This document shows positions 1-6,860 of a stretch of DNA of 13,323 nt, piece after piece (position 1 is the stretch's first letter; each line of letters opens with the position of its first letter). The DNA comes from JABEVB01 sp049965775 (GTDB lineage: Bacteria > Planctomycetota > Phycisphaerae > WQYP01): the NCBI GenBank assembly GCA_049965775.1, contig JBMFVX010000082.1, positions 1 to 13,323 on the forward strand, given 5' to 3'. The notes under the pieces are model-generated. The model was not told the DNA's origin, did no database searches, and was given only the letters and a program-made list of their open reading frames with translations. Both the position numbers and the translations under genes were made by a program.

Positions 1-73
1 TATCATCGTGATACTTACACAACTACATGTAAGTGCTTATGGCAAAAGAACTTACGGCACTAAGTTAATGGCA
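1..73. repeat. Periodic TTA-GGCA motif and small inverted repeats at the break in the GH2 gene
   Basis: Three related words, TTATGGCA (37-44), TTACGGCA (52-59) and TTAATGGCA (65-73), follow each other about every 13-15 bases. Inverted repeats lie among them: TATCA/TGATA (1-13), ACTTACA/TGTAAGT (13-19 and 28-34) and AACTTA/TAAGTT (49-54 and 61-66). Homology of the neighbouring GH2 gene ends at about base 75, exactly where this block begins. Read on the minus strand it contains GTAAG words of the kind seen at IS66-type element ends. That identity is only a guess, because no transposase is in the window. Confidence 0.4.
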
Positions 74-509
74 TTCCTACCTGTCGCCCATTAATGTAGA
101 TCTCCACATCCTGAAAAGCAGCCTCAAACTCCAGCGAAACACTTTTACCCGCCCATTCGCTGCGCCACGCAATGCTCCTGCGGTACCAGCCAAAGCCGAC
201 ATAAAAATCCTTGCCCTGAAAGTACGGCAGACTGAACGAATGAGGCAGCCCGATGGCCTGCCAGTCGTTGTCCGAAAAGCCGGGGGCCGCGGCCTGGGGG
301 TTGTCGCCGAGCAGAAACTTCCAGTCGCGGTTGAGGCACTCGCGTCCGCGGGTCGAGGGTTCCGCCAACCATTGGGTAACCTGCGGCGGAGGCAGTTCGG
401 ACAGCGACGCAGCCTTTGCAGCCGGCGCGAGTCGCGCGGCATCAGTCAACGCAATTGCGGACGCGGCAAGTTGTACAAACTCCCGCCTGTTCATTTCGCC
501 TGTGTTCAT
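60..509 (-). CDS. Truncated glycoside hydrolase family 2 (beta-galactosidase-like) N-terminus with Tat signal
   Basis: The reading frame gives 149 residues. It starts at ATG 507-509, which has a Shine-Dalgarno AAGGA eight bases upstream; an in-frame ATG at 492-494 lacks one. Residues 6-30 are a twin-arginine signal (MNRREFVQL, then an alanine-rich stretch), so export by Tat is likely. The rest is the GH2 sugar-binding jelly-roll domain: the LNRDWKFLLGD opening, WQAIGLPHSF, GFGWYRRS, then FQDVEIYINGRQVG. In GH2 enzymes this last motif is followed by a glycine-rich turn and some 400-900 more residues with the immunoglobulin-like and TIM-barrel catalytic domains. Here it is followed by MPLT and a stop, so the catalytic part is absent and the product cannot be an active glycosidase. 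Insertion or rearrangement at about base 75 is the simplest cause. A lectin-like stand-alone domain is a less likely alternative. Confidence 0.75.
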   Translation of the reverse strand: MNTGEMNRREFVQLAASAIALTDAARLAPAAKAASLSELPPPQVTQWLAEPSTRGRECLNRDWKFLLGDNPQAAAPGFSDNDWQAIGLPHSFSLPYFQGKDFYVGFGWYRRSIAWRSEWAGKSVSLEFEAAFQDVEIYINGRQVGMPLT

Positions 510-656
510 TAAAACAATCCTTCTATGAATATGGCGTGCCAACGGCAAAAACTTAACTTATTAGTTTACATCGGGGATTGTTGCGTGGCGATCCAAACCA
601 GCGGAGTAAGTTCGGTTTGAGAAAATCTTTGGCAACCTGCGTGAATTAAGACTGGG

Positions 657-878
657 ATGATGGAGATTGAATATTTTTTAATTCCCAACAATATATGGTG
701 GCCCTTGCATCGGATTGACACTCTTTGGTGATAAACAGTCTCTGGAGTTGCGTACCGTGAAAGCGTCTCGGACGGAAATTTTGCATCATTACCCGACCTT
801 GAGCCAAAGGATATTGATGCCTGCATACAGTACGCTGCGAAGCAACTGAACCATCCGGTACTGACGATCAGACTATAA
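657..878 (+). pseudogene. Frameshifted relic of a DUF433 (VapB-like) antitoxin gene
   Basis: Three segments in two frames together resemble a DUF433 protein. Frame one starts at ATG 657 and reads MMEIEYFLIPNNI. Near base 692 the similarity moves to the next frame, giving IYGGPCIG (691-714) and, after a poorly conserved middle, SRTEILHHYP (766-795). One missing base at about 795 then returns it to the first frame with DLEPKDIDACIQYAAK and QLNHPVL, ending at TAA 876-878. The DUF433 pattern is a 'GGKPCI.GTR' N-terminus and a C-terminal helix 'EIL..YPDL...DI.ACI.YAA', which is what is seen. No single frame is open through the region (TGA and TAA interrupt it). The toxin normally encoded just downstream (DUF5615/PIN-like) is absent. 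Sequencing error could explain the shift at 795, but hardly the degraded middle. Confidence 0.7.
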
Positions 879-1499
879 GGTTTCTTGTTCAAGCCCAACT
901 GCCGCCGCCCGATTTTTCTGTGAAAAGCCGGATATTTTACCGGCCAACGGCCGCTTTGCGCTCCGGCCAACGGCCGCTTTGCGCTGCAGCGCCTTGGCAC
1001 GTATTGCTTTGGTGCGCAGATAAATCAAGTAAGCCACGATGGCAAGGTTGCCCACAAGAAGCAGTATCCTCACCCAACTCGGCTTTTTAATAAGCTCAAA
1101 TACTTCCACCGGCACCAACAAAAACGTGTTCACAATCACGAGGTATTCGGCCCAGGGCTTTTCAAAGTAAAGGCCCAAGCCCTCGACCATGAACATGGCG
1201 GCATACATGAAACTGCCCACGGCAAGCATTTCAAGCTGATGGGCGTGAACGCTCGCCAGCCGTTGGATCACACTGTTTATAAAGTGGTTCTTTGGATCCA
1301 TTCTGAAGTAGTTCACCCACTGCCGAAACGCTTTGGCGAGGTCCGCATTGCGAAATACAATGGCCGTTACACCGGCGGCAGCCACAGCGGAAGCCTTAAG
1401 CAGCTTGAAGATCGCAATGGTCAACAGCACCTTGTTATGGTGGCGCTGGTGCGGCGCGGAAGCTTCTGCATTTAACACCGGCGGCGTTTGCTGATTCAT
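873..1499 (-). CDS. DUF2127 family membrane protein, C-terminally extended
   Basis: The predicted protein has 208 residues. It starts at ATG 1497-1499, with GGAGG six bases upstream inside the preceding gene, and overlaps that gene's TGA as ATGA, so translational coupling is likely. Family marks are FKLLKA near the N-terminus, FRNADL, WVNYFRMDP, INSVIQRL, then the membrane core with GLGLYFEKPWAEYL and VEVFELIKKPSWVR. About four hydrophobic helices are visible (roughly residues 25-49, 88-112, 117-137 and 143-162). This matches DUF2127 inner-membrane proteins, whose biochemical role is unknown. The last 29 residues are unlike the family; an exact 23-bp tandem duplication (940-985) shifts the frame past an older TAA at 937-939, which would have ended the protein at residue 179. 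It is the last gene of the rex operon. Confidence 0.75.
   Translation of the reverse strand: MNQQTPPVLNAEASAPHQRHHNKVLLTIAIFKLLKASAVAAAGVTAIVFRNADLAKAFRQWVNYFRMDPKNHFINSVIQRLASVHAHQLEMLAVGSFMYAAMFMVEGLGLYFEKPWAEYLVIVNTFLLVPVEVFELIKKPSWVRILLLVGNLAIVAYLIYLRTKAIRAKALQRKAAVGRSAKRPLAGKISGFSQKNRAAAVGLEQETL
940..985. repeat. Exact 23-bp tandem duplication (two copies)
   Basis: Bases 940-962 and 963-985 are identical; the unit begins CCGGCCAACGG and ends GCTTTGCGCT. It lies in the 3' end of the DUF2127 gene. As 23 is not a multiple of three, one copy more or less changes the reading frame. Removing one copy puts the TAA at 937-939 (minus strand) in frame directly after the codons for QRKAAVGR. Confidence 0.95.
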
Positions 1500-2173
1500 G
1501 GAGCGGCCTCCGGGCAAAGACGGACAACCTCGCGGGCAATATCAGTGGATATCAGTTCCACACCCATCGCATTGGGATGTACGCCATCGGCGGCTATCCA
1601 ATGCGAGCGCGGCACTCCCTGCGATTCATACTCATGCACTTTGTGTCGCAGATCTACCAATGGCAGGCTGCGATGTACTGCCCAGTCGGCAAATGCCTGT
1701 TGATAAATAACGCGCCAGTGGTGCCGCAGGGCAAATATCTCCGTCCCCGCATGATAAAACAGCCTGTTGGCCCGTTCGTCAGGTTTATGCGGCGAAGATG
1801 GTATCGTCAGGCACGTCAGCAGCAGGGCCTTGGGAGCAAGTTCGCGGCAGTCGGCGATAATTTCGTCCCAAATTCTTATAAAGTTGTCCAGCCCGGCCTG
1901 TTGGTCGCTGGAATTATTAAATGCACACGACTCAAGCACCAGTACATCAGGCTTTAGAATGTTCAATGGAACCATGCGCTCGCGGCCATGCCAGTATTCA
2001 TATCGAAGACGGTAAAGCACCAACTCGGCCCGGGTAGCGCCGATGCCGTAATTAAACAATTCAAACTCGCGTCCCGGAGCCTCATTGGCCAGCGCCTGCG
2101 CCAGCGCTCGCGGCGGGCGGTGCAGGTATTCAGTCATGGAATCGCCATACAGGCTTATGCGAATTGCCGCCAC
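1496..2173 (-). CDS. SGNH/GDSL-family hydrolase
   Basis: The 225-residue protein has no signal peptide, so it probably acts in the cytoplasm as an esterase or lipase-type hydrolase; the substrate cannot be read from the sequence. The SGNH blocks are all recognisable: ISLYGDSMTE with nucleophile Ser12, NYGIGATR with the block II glycine (Gly43), CAFNNSS supplying the block III asparagine (about 86), and AADGVHPN with Asp196 and His199 completing the triad. The start is GTG 2171-2173, the first codon before the beta strand leading to GDS, with a weak GGGGTG upstream. It follows rex by 32 bases, and its TGA overlaps the DUF2127 start (ATGA). The three genes are therefore probably one transcript from the rex promoter. 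Similar enzymes deacetylate sugars, which would fit the carbohydrate context, but that is inference. Confidence 0.8.
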   Translation of the reverse strand: MAAIRISLYGDSMTEYLHRPPRALAQALANEAPGREFELFNYGIGATRAELVLYRLRYEYWHGRERMVPLNILKPDVLVLESCAFNNSSDQQAGLDNFIRIWDEIIADCRELAPKALLLTCLTIPSSPHKPDERANRLFYHAGTEIFALRHHWRVIYQQAFADWAVHRSLPLVDLRHKVHEYESQGVPRSHWIAADGVHPNAMGVELISTDIAREVVRLCPEAAP

Positions 2174-2205
2174 AAAACACCCCGAATATCGCAGGTACCA
2201 TGGTT

Positions 2206-2859
2206 TTACGAAAGCCCAAACGGCTCCGCCGATCGGCCCAGACTCATGCGGAATGAAAGTTGCTCAAGCTGCAGGGCCAAATCTACGCTTTGCACCACAA
2301 CATCCGCCGGCACATTAAGCGACACGGGCGCAAAATTAAGAATACCGCGTATGCCTGCGGCAGCCATCTGTGAGGCGACATCCTGCGCCGCCTCGGGCGG
2401 CACAGCCACAATGGCCATGCGAATCTGTTTTTCCTGCACGGTTTGCGGCAACGCCGCCATAGGTTGAATTTCGAGTTCACCGAATTTGCGGCCCACTTTG
2501 GCAGCATCGGTATCGAACACGGCCGCAAGGCGAAAGCCTTTGCGCAAAAATCCACGATAGGTTGTCAGAGCGCGGCCGAGGTTGCCTACGCCCACCAGGG
2601 CCACGTCCCACACTTTGTCGGTGCCGAGGATTTTGCGAAGTTGGCTTATCAGTTCTTCCACCCGATAGCCGATGCCGGGATGCCCGAACTGACCAAAATA
2701 GGCCAGGTCGCGCCGCACCTGCGCATCGGTGTAGCCGAGTGATTCGCCAAGCTGGCGGCTGCTGATGGTATGCCGATCCAGCCGCTGCAGCGTTTCGAGT
2801 TGCCGCAGGTAAAAGCTAAGGCGATGAACGGCCGGGCTGGGTATGTCGTCGGATTTCAT
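2206..2859 (-). CDS. rex: Redox-sensing transcriptional repressor Rex
   Basis: Rex is a homodimeric repressor that leaves its operators when the NADH/NAD+ ratio rises, switching on fermentative and respiratory genes. The 217-residue product has the usual length. Residues 11-60 form the winged helix, with SSRQLGESLGYTDAQVRRDL as the recognition region and the typical YFGQFGHPGIGY after it. Residues 83-200 are the Rossmann domain, with VALVGVGNLGRAL (nucleotide loop G90-x-G92-x-x-G95), VFDTD (Asp116 at the end of the second strand) and the family motif ILNFAPVSLNVP. The C-terminal helix (DLALQLEQLSF) is the domain-swapped dimer helix. ATG 2857-2859 is chosen because family homology begins just after it; a longer open frame to 3126 runs through the promoter. 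It heads an operon with an SGNH hydrolase and a DUF2127 protein, an unusual pairing. Confidence 0.93.
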   Translation of the reverse strand: MKSDDIPSPAVHRLSFYLRQLETLQRLDRHTISSRQLGESLGYTDAQVRRDLAYFGQFGHPGIGYRVEELISQLRKILGTDKVWDVALVGVGNLGRALTTYRGFLRKGFRLAAVFDTDAAKVGRKFGELEIQPMAALPQTVQEKQIRMAIVAVPPEAAQDVASQMAAAGIRGILNFAPVSLNVPADVVVQSVDLALQLEQLSFRMSLGRSAEPFGLS

Positions 2860-2938
2860 GGCGGCAGGTTCCAAGCCAAGGCCCAGGCACGGCGCCGGGG
2901 CGCTGGCAATAGTGTAATCAAGCCCTCGCGGCAGACGA

Positions 2939-2967
2939 AATGTACGTTGCCTTATGCCAAGGGTCAA
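2939..2967 (-). promoter_or_regulatory. Sigma-70-type promoter of the rex operon
   Basis: On the minus strand TTGACC (2967-2962) is followed after exactly 17 bases by TACATT (2944-2939), matching the consensus at five and four of six positions. Transcription would start near 2931, leaving a leader of about 70 bases before the rex ATG at 2859. Confidence 0.55.
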
Positions 2968-2980
2968 GCGTTGAGCGGTG

Positions 2981-3011
2981 TTTACACGAACGGCTCCGGG
3001 CATGTTACAAT
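2981..3011 (+). promoter_or_regulatory. Possible promoter of the secreted-protein gene, divergent from rex
   Basis: TTTACA (2981-2986) and TACAAT (3006-3011) each match the consensus at five of six positions, but the spacing of 19 is long. The -35 lies inside the near-palindrome GTGTTTACAC (2978-2987), 10 bases from the rex -35 box. A regulator bound there could affect both directions. The element does not match a full Rex operator. Confidence 0.35.
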
Positions 3012-3096
3012 TCACGTTATCGGCTGTTGCCGGCGAAAGCTTGCCGAAACTTTGTAGGCTTGGCGGCTCGCCCCGCAAATTGTTTTGGAGACACCC

Positions 3097-4941
3097 ATGA
3101 AGCGCAGCACCCTTGAGCGTCCGCATCGTAAAACAAAAGCCGTCCGCTGGATGACAGCGGCTGCGGCGGCACTATCGCTGGCGGCAGGCGCCGGCGGCCA
3201 GGCGCATGCGGCCATGTCCGATGTGCTTTCGCAAGTGCCTGGTAATGCGCTGGGATTTGTGGTGCTCAACAACCTGCAGGGGTTCAGTAAGAAGATTCAA
3301 CATATCGAGTCACGCCTGCAGCTTCCAACCTCCACCGACCCGCTTAGCGTTATGGAAATGCAGGGCGGCATTGATGGCGGCCTCGATCCGCATGGCTCGA
3401 TGGCGATGGTCTTCTTACCCGCGCCAACCGGCTTTTCGCAACATCACCCCGGCCAGCCGGCAGCCGTGATTTTGCTGCCCGGCACCGACACAAAAGTCAT
3501 GTTCGCCCAGGACAACCCATCTGCGCCGGCTAACGGCGTCATCACCTTCACCGACCCCAGCGGCACCACGAATTATGCCGCTGTACATGGCGGCTACACG
3601 GCTGTGGCACAAAGCAAGGCGGTGTTGGGCGAGTACCTCGCCGAAAAAACCTGGGGCCTGCCCATAGAAACATTGCCTCACACCATCGCAGCGCTGCATG
3701 CAGATGACCTGGCGGCCTACTTGAACTGCGCCGCCACCCACACCCTGGCGGAGAAGCAGCTCGAATCCTTACGCACCAAAATGGATCAATCCGGTAAAGC
3801 AGCGCAACAAATTGTTGCCGCCGATATGGCCATAAGCCTTGTCGAAGATTTGCTGGCCCAGACACACTCCATGATGCTCGGGGTTGATATTGATAATAGC
3901 GGCATTGCGATCAACGGCCATCTGCATCTCGTTGCGAAGAGCCCTCTGGCCCAGGTGCTGACCTCCGGCAAGCCGCTGGGACCCAAGCCGTTTGTGGGGC
4001 TGCCCGCCGGCGATAACCTCGGCCTGTTCGCCTACAACGGCAGCATGGCTCCGATGATCGGGCTTATTCAAACCGCACTTGCCGAGGGAGCGGCGAAAAA
4101 TCCACAATCCAACCAGTCCGATTACCAGATGGCGCTGAAGGACATGCACCAACGATTTAAACATGTTTACATGGGTTCAACGGCAACCGCATCGGTGCTG
4201 CTGGCGCCCCATGGCGACGAGCCTATTTTACAATTGCTGGCTGTCGCCGAGAGTCAGTCGCCTCAAGCTATCGAACATCAGACTTTGGAGGGTCTTAAAA
4301 GCTCGCTGGGACAAATTGTGGCCAACCCAAACATTGCCAAGTTGGGACTTAAGGCCACTTATGCCGAAAACCCCGATGCGTTTGACCTTGCGGATGGCAC
4401 CCATGTCGCCAGTGCCACGGTTAACCTTGAGCCAACCGGTAAGGCTCTCTCACCTGTAATGCAGCGCGTACAACATATGATGCTTAAGGGCGAGCGAATG
4501 ATGTGGCTCGGCAAAGATGGCGCAGAAATTGACATGGCCCCAGTGGGCCAATCGCTTATCAGCGGCTTTAACGTGAGCCACAAGCTGTTTACTCAAACGG
4601 CTGTGGATTTTCGGCAAGGCGCCGATACCATCAGCAGCGAGAAAAGTCTCGTAACCGCGCGTCAATATATGTTGCCCCATCCGTCAGCCGTCGCGTATCT
4701 CCCGATTGACCGCTGGATTATTGTAGCGCTGGATAAATTGCGCCAGATGAATGGCTTTCCGCCGGGCGGAGCGCAGCCCGCAACCGCCACCCCGGCCAGC
4801 ATCAGTGCTGCCGCCAGCGGCACTTCGGCAAACATCCGCTTTTTCCTGCCGGAAGACCAGCTTGAAAATATCGTCGCGCAGGGCAAGCAGATTGTTCCGC
4901 TTATCATGATGATGCAGATGAATGCCCAGCAGGGCGGCTGA
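3097..4941 (+). CDS. Large secreted protein of unknown function
   Basis: I do not recognise this 614-residue protein. ATG 3097-3099 has GGAG six bases upstream. Residues 1-38 are a Sec signal peptide: a long basic N-region, the hydrophobic core MTAAAAALSLAAGAGG and an AHA cleavage site. There is no lipobox cysteine and no later membrane helix, so it is exported to the periplasm or beyond. The mature part begins MSDVLSQVPGNALGFVVLNNL, and a similar phrase returns near residue 305 (PFVGLPAGDNLGLFAYNG), hinting at two related halves. This style ('P..a.gfv.l.nl') resembles the DUF3352-like secreted proteins common in planctomycetes, but the match is weak. Cysteine is almost absent. It is transcribed divergently from rex and ends at an intrinsic terminator. 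No catalytic motif is visible. Confidence 0.75.
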   Translation: MKRSTLERPHRKTKAVRWMTAAAAALSLAAGAGGQAHAAMSDVLSQVPGNALGFVVLNNLQGFSKKIQHIESRLQLPTSTDPLSVMEMQGGIDGGLDPHGSMAMVFLPAPTGFSQHHPGQPAAVILLPGTDTKVMFAQDNPSAPANGVITFTDPSGTTNYAAVHGGYTAVAQSKAVLGEYLAEKTWGLPIETLPHTIAALHADDLAAYLNCAATHTLAEKQLESLRTKMDQSGKAAQQIVAADMAISLVEDLLAQTHSMMLGVDIDNSGIAINGHLHLVAKSPLAQVLTSGKPLGPKPFVGLPAGDNLGLFAYNGSMAPMIGLIQTALAEGAAKNPQSNQSDYQMALKDMHQRFKHVYMGSTATASVLLAPHGDEPILQLLAVAESQSPQAIEHQTLEGLKSSLGQIVANPNIAKLGLKATYAENPDAFDLADGTHVASATVNLEPTGKALSPVMQRVQHMMLKGERMMWLGKDGAEIDMAPVGQSLISGFNVSHKLFTQTAVDFRQGADTISSEKSLVTARQYMLPHPSAVAYLPIDRWIIVALDKLRQMNGFPPGGAQPATATPASISAAASGTSANIRFFLPEDQLENIVAQGKQIVPLIMMMQMNAQQGG

Positions 4942-4980
4942 TTCCGGCTTGAATAAGCCGCTTGCCGTCACAAAGCATAC

Positions 4981-5021
4981 CGGGGCGAATCCACACATAT
5001 ATGGATCGCCCCGTTGCTTTT
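4981..5021 (+). terminator. Intrinsic terminator after the secreted-protein gene
   Basis: CGGGGCGAATCC (4981-4992) pairs with GGATCGCCCCG (5003-5013) with one bulged A, around a 10-base AT-rich loop. TTGCTTTT follows on the plus strand. It lies between two convergent genes. The minus-strand side lacks a good T-run, so it mainly serves the upstream plus-strand gene. A second small hairpin, CGGCTT/AAGCCG, sits at 4945-4960. Confidence 0.8.
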
Positions 5022-5044
5022 GCAGCATTTCTTGCCTTTGCAGT

Positions 5045-6337
5045 TTATTCGCCGGCGGTCTGGGCGGCCGTCTCGATTTCCACCTCAGCAATACCGTCAG
5101 GCGTTGCCAGAAACAGTTTATCTGAAAGCGGATGCGTCGCCTGCGAAAACTTTACCTCCACCTGCCGACGCAGCCAGTTGAGCGTGGCGGCGTCTTCGGT
5201 GGAGAACGCCGTAAGCGACGCTCGGTCGGGTATGGCTATAAAGAACGTGTTACCCAGGTGCTGCCGCAGGTTTTTGTAAACAATCGGCAACAGGATGCGT
5301 GCGGCATTGTTCGCATCGGCCCCGCTGAAATTGAACATGGTGTACTGCCCGTATTTACCTCCGGTCATGCTCATATTGCGCGTGGCCCGAAGCAGGTTTT
5401 CCAGTGCGTGCTGGTGCAGGGTTTCCTGATCTATTTCCCACAGGCCCAGGTCGGTATGCGTGATCGGTGCGGTGCGGCCCGGCGCCTCGTAGAAAATGGT
5501 AAGCCCGCTGAGCCATTCTTCCTTCACAACGTCGCCCTCGAGGCGCTCGGCCAGCGTGGTGGGCATAATTACCGGCAAAACGCGCAGGCTGATTTCGTCC
5601 CAGTCGGCGGCCGGCGATGTATCGCCGGGGTGGCGTACCAGCAGCTTCTCAAAAAAGTCTTTGACGCTTTCGGCAAGTTTGTCGGGCCGCTTGAGGTAGT
5701 CCTCCCGCAGCGATACCACCTTTATTTTTACGCCGCCGACATTGAGGGTGTCGGCATCCAGGGCGCTGACCTGCTCCGGAGGCAGATGTTCGCGGGCCAG
5801 GTCTACCACCATTTGAATAAACGGGCGTTGACCGCCGATGGCCGCGGTTGCAATACGCAGCGATGCAACAATGGCATCCTGCACAGCGCGAAAGAATTGC
5901 ATTTCTTCGATGCCGCCGTGGCAGCTTATCAATACGGCGCGGCACTGGCTCAGTGTCGCCCAAAAACGATAGTCCACCAGACGCTGCGGGCGCCGCAACA
6001 GTTTACGCAAAACACCGCGGCTGATAATGCCCTCGGTGGTACAGGTCATGTGCGCAGTGCCGGGCACTTGCTTCACCGGCTGCGACAAACGCACTTCAGG
6101 AAACTCCTTGACCAGGCCGCGAAGAGCGGTGCGTGCTTCCTCTGGCGTAACGTCGTCGCTGAACCCGGCGATTCGAGCCGGAGCGTCCGCAGGCGCTTCG
6201 CGCAGTTTCAGCGCCATGGAAATACTGCTCGACGGATCGTGCAGCACCAACTCGCCATTGGTGCGGGTGTCGGCGAGCCAGTTTTCAGGTGCTTGAATCG
6301 AGAACGATTCGGTGGTGATGGTTTTCCAGCCTTGCAT
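5045..6337 (-). CDS. DUF1444-type cytoplasmic protein with a PsbP-like N-terminal domain
   Basis: The 430-residue protein starts at ATG 6335-6337, which has GGAGG five bases upstream; earlier in-frame ATGs have no such site. Residues 1-160 (GWKTITTESFSIQAPENW onwards, alternating strands) look like the PsbP/Mog1 or DcrB-like fold. Residues about 190-420 resemble DUF1444, the family of Bacillus YtpQ: LRVLPVIMP, SGLTIFYEAPGR, THTDLGLWEIDQETLHQHAL, then GADANNAARILL and NTFFIAIPDRASL. These correspond in order to YtpQ's 'IYPVIR', 'IYYALD', 'LLQKLELTEQQ', 'YDASRIL' and 'MVVAVPHQD'. There is no signal peptide or membrane segment. The biochemical role of DUF1444 is unknown. The gene stands alone, convergent with the secreted-protein gene. 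The two-domain arrangement is the notable point, as Bacillus members have only the C-terminal part. Confidence 0.75.
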   Translation of the reverse strand: MQGWKTITTESFSIQAPENWLADTRTNGELVLHDPSSSISMALKLREAPADAPARIAGFSDDVTPEEARTALRGLVKEFPEVRLSQPVKQVPGTAHMTCTTEGIISRGVLRKLLRRPQRLVDYRFWATLSQCRAVLISCHGGIEEMQFFRAVQDAIVASLRIATAAIGGQRPFIQMVVDLAREHLPPEQVSALDADTLNVGGVKIKVVSLREDYLKRPDKLAESVKDFFEKLLVRHPGDTSPAADWDEISLRVLPVIMPTTLAERLEGDVVKEEWLSGLTIFYEAPGRTAPITHTDLGLWEIDQETLHQHALENLLRATRNMSMTGGKYGQYTMFNFSGADANNAARILLPIVYKNLRQHLGNTFFIAIPDRASLTAFSTEDAATLNWLRRQVEVKFSQATHPLSDKLFLATPDGIAEVEIETAAQTAGE

Positions 6338-6860
6338 AATTCCCTCCAGATAAATATCCATCCAACTGCTGGGTTGCGCTGGCAAACGATTGCCAGACAA
6401 ACCAGACGCGGCCCAGAAACGCTGCGCTGCGGCAAGTGTGCCAGGCCGCTGATACAGATTGTCCAAGTTCCCTCAGGCATAGCGTTCAGATAACGTGCTG
6501 CGGCGCTTTGCCTTTTAGAATGTGTTAATCAGTGTATCGCCAAGGTTACGCCGTTTGATTGAACTATTTGCGGGCAAATGTGCTTATAAGACGCGGCAAT
6601 AATAAAGCTGCCGAAGCATCAGAACAATCGAGCTTTCTATAGGGCGTTGGGCGGCAGTTTTGATACACACCCATCGTCGGGCTGCTGTCGCTTGCTGACT
6701 TTGTCGCCGCCCCTGCGAAGCAACCGGGATGAGCCGCTGCAGGATAGCCACGCAGCCGCATTAACAGACTTGCCGCCGATTGAGCCAATTTCAAAATATT
6801 ATGGGCTGTTGGAATGGCGCCGGTTAAAAGCGGTTGCCATCATAACACCAGGGGGCACCG
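6338..6860. other. 523-base intergenic region with no supported gene
   Basis: This separates the DUF1444-type gene (start 6337) from the uxaE stop (6861); both genes are on the minus strand. Short open frames exist on both strands, but none has family motifs, a ribosome binding site or protein-like composition. I see no clear terminator for uxaE and no strong promoter for the downstream gene. A TTGGCG box with an expected spacing has only a very poor -10. Confidence 0.5.

Noticed and set aside
566..1000. A 144-codon open frame on the minus strand
   Set aside because: It is antisense to the DUF433 relic and out of frame with the DUF2127 gene, with no family motif or ribosome site.
2995..3020. 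Possible Rex operator around TGTTACAATTCACG
   Set aside because: The halves are not symmetrical and do not fit the known TTGTGA-N6-TCACAA pattern.
2860..3126. Upstream extension of the rex frame
   Set aside because: It contains the rex promoter and part of the divergent gene. Rex proteins have about 210 residues, as given by the start at 2859.
5132..6493. A 453-codon open frame on the plus strand
   Set aside because: It is antisense to the DUF1444-type gene, whose homology, ribosome site and composition are convincing. Its own translation is rich in arginine, glutamine and histidine with no motif.
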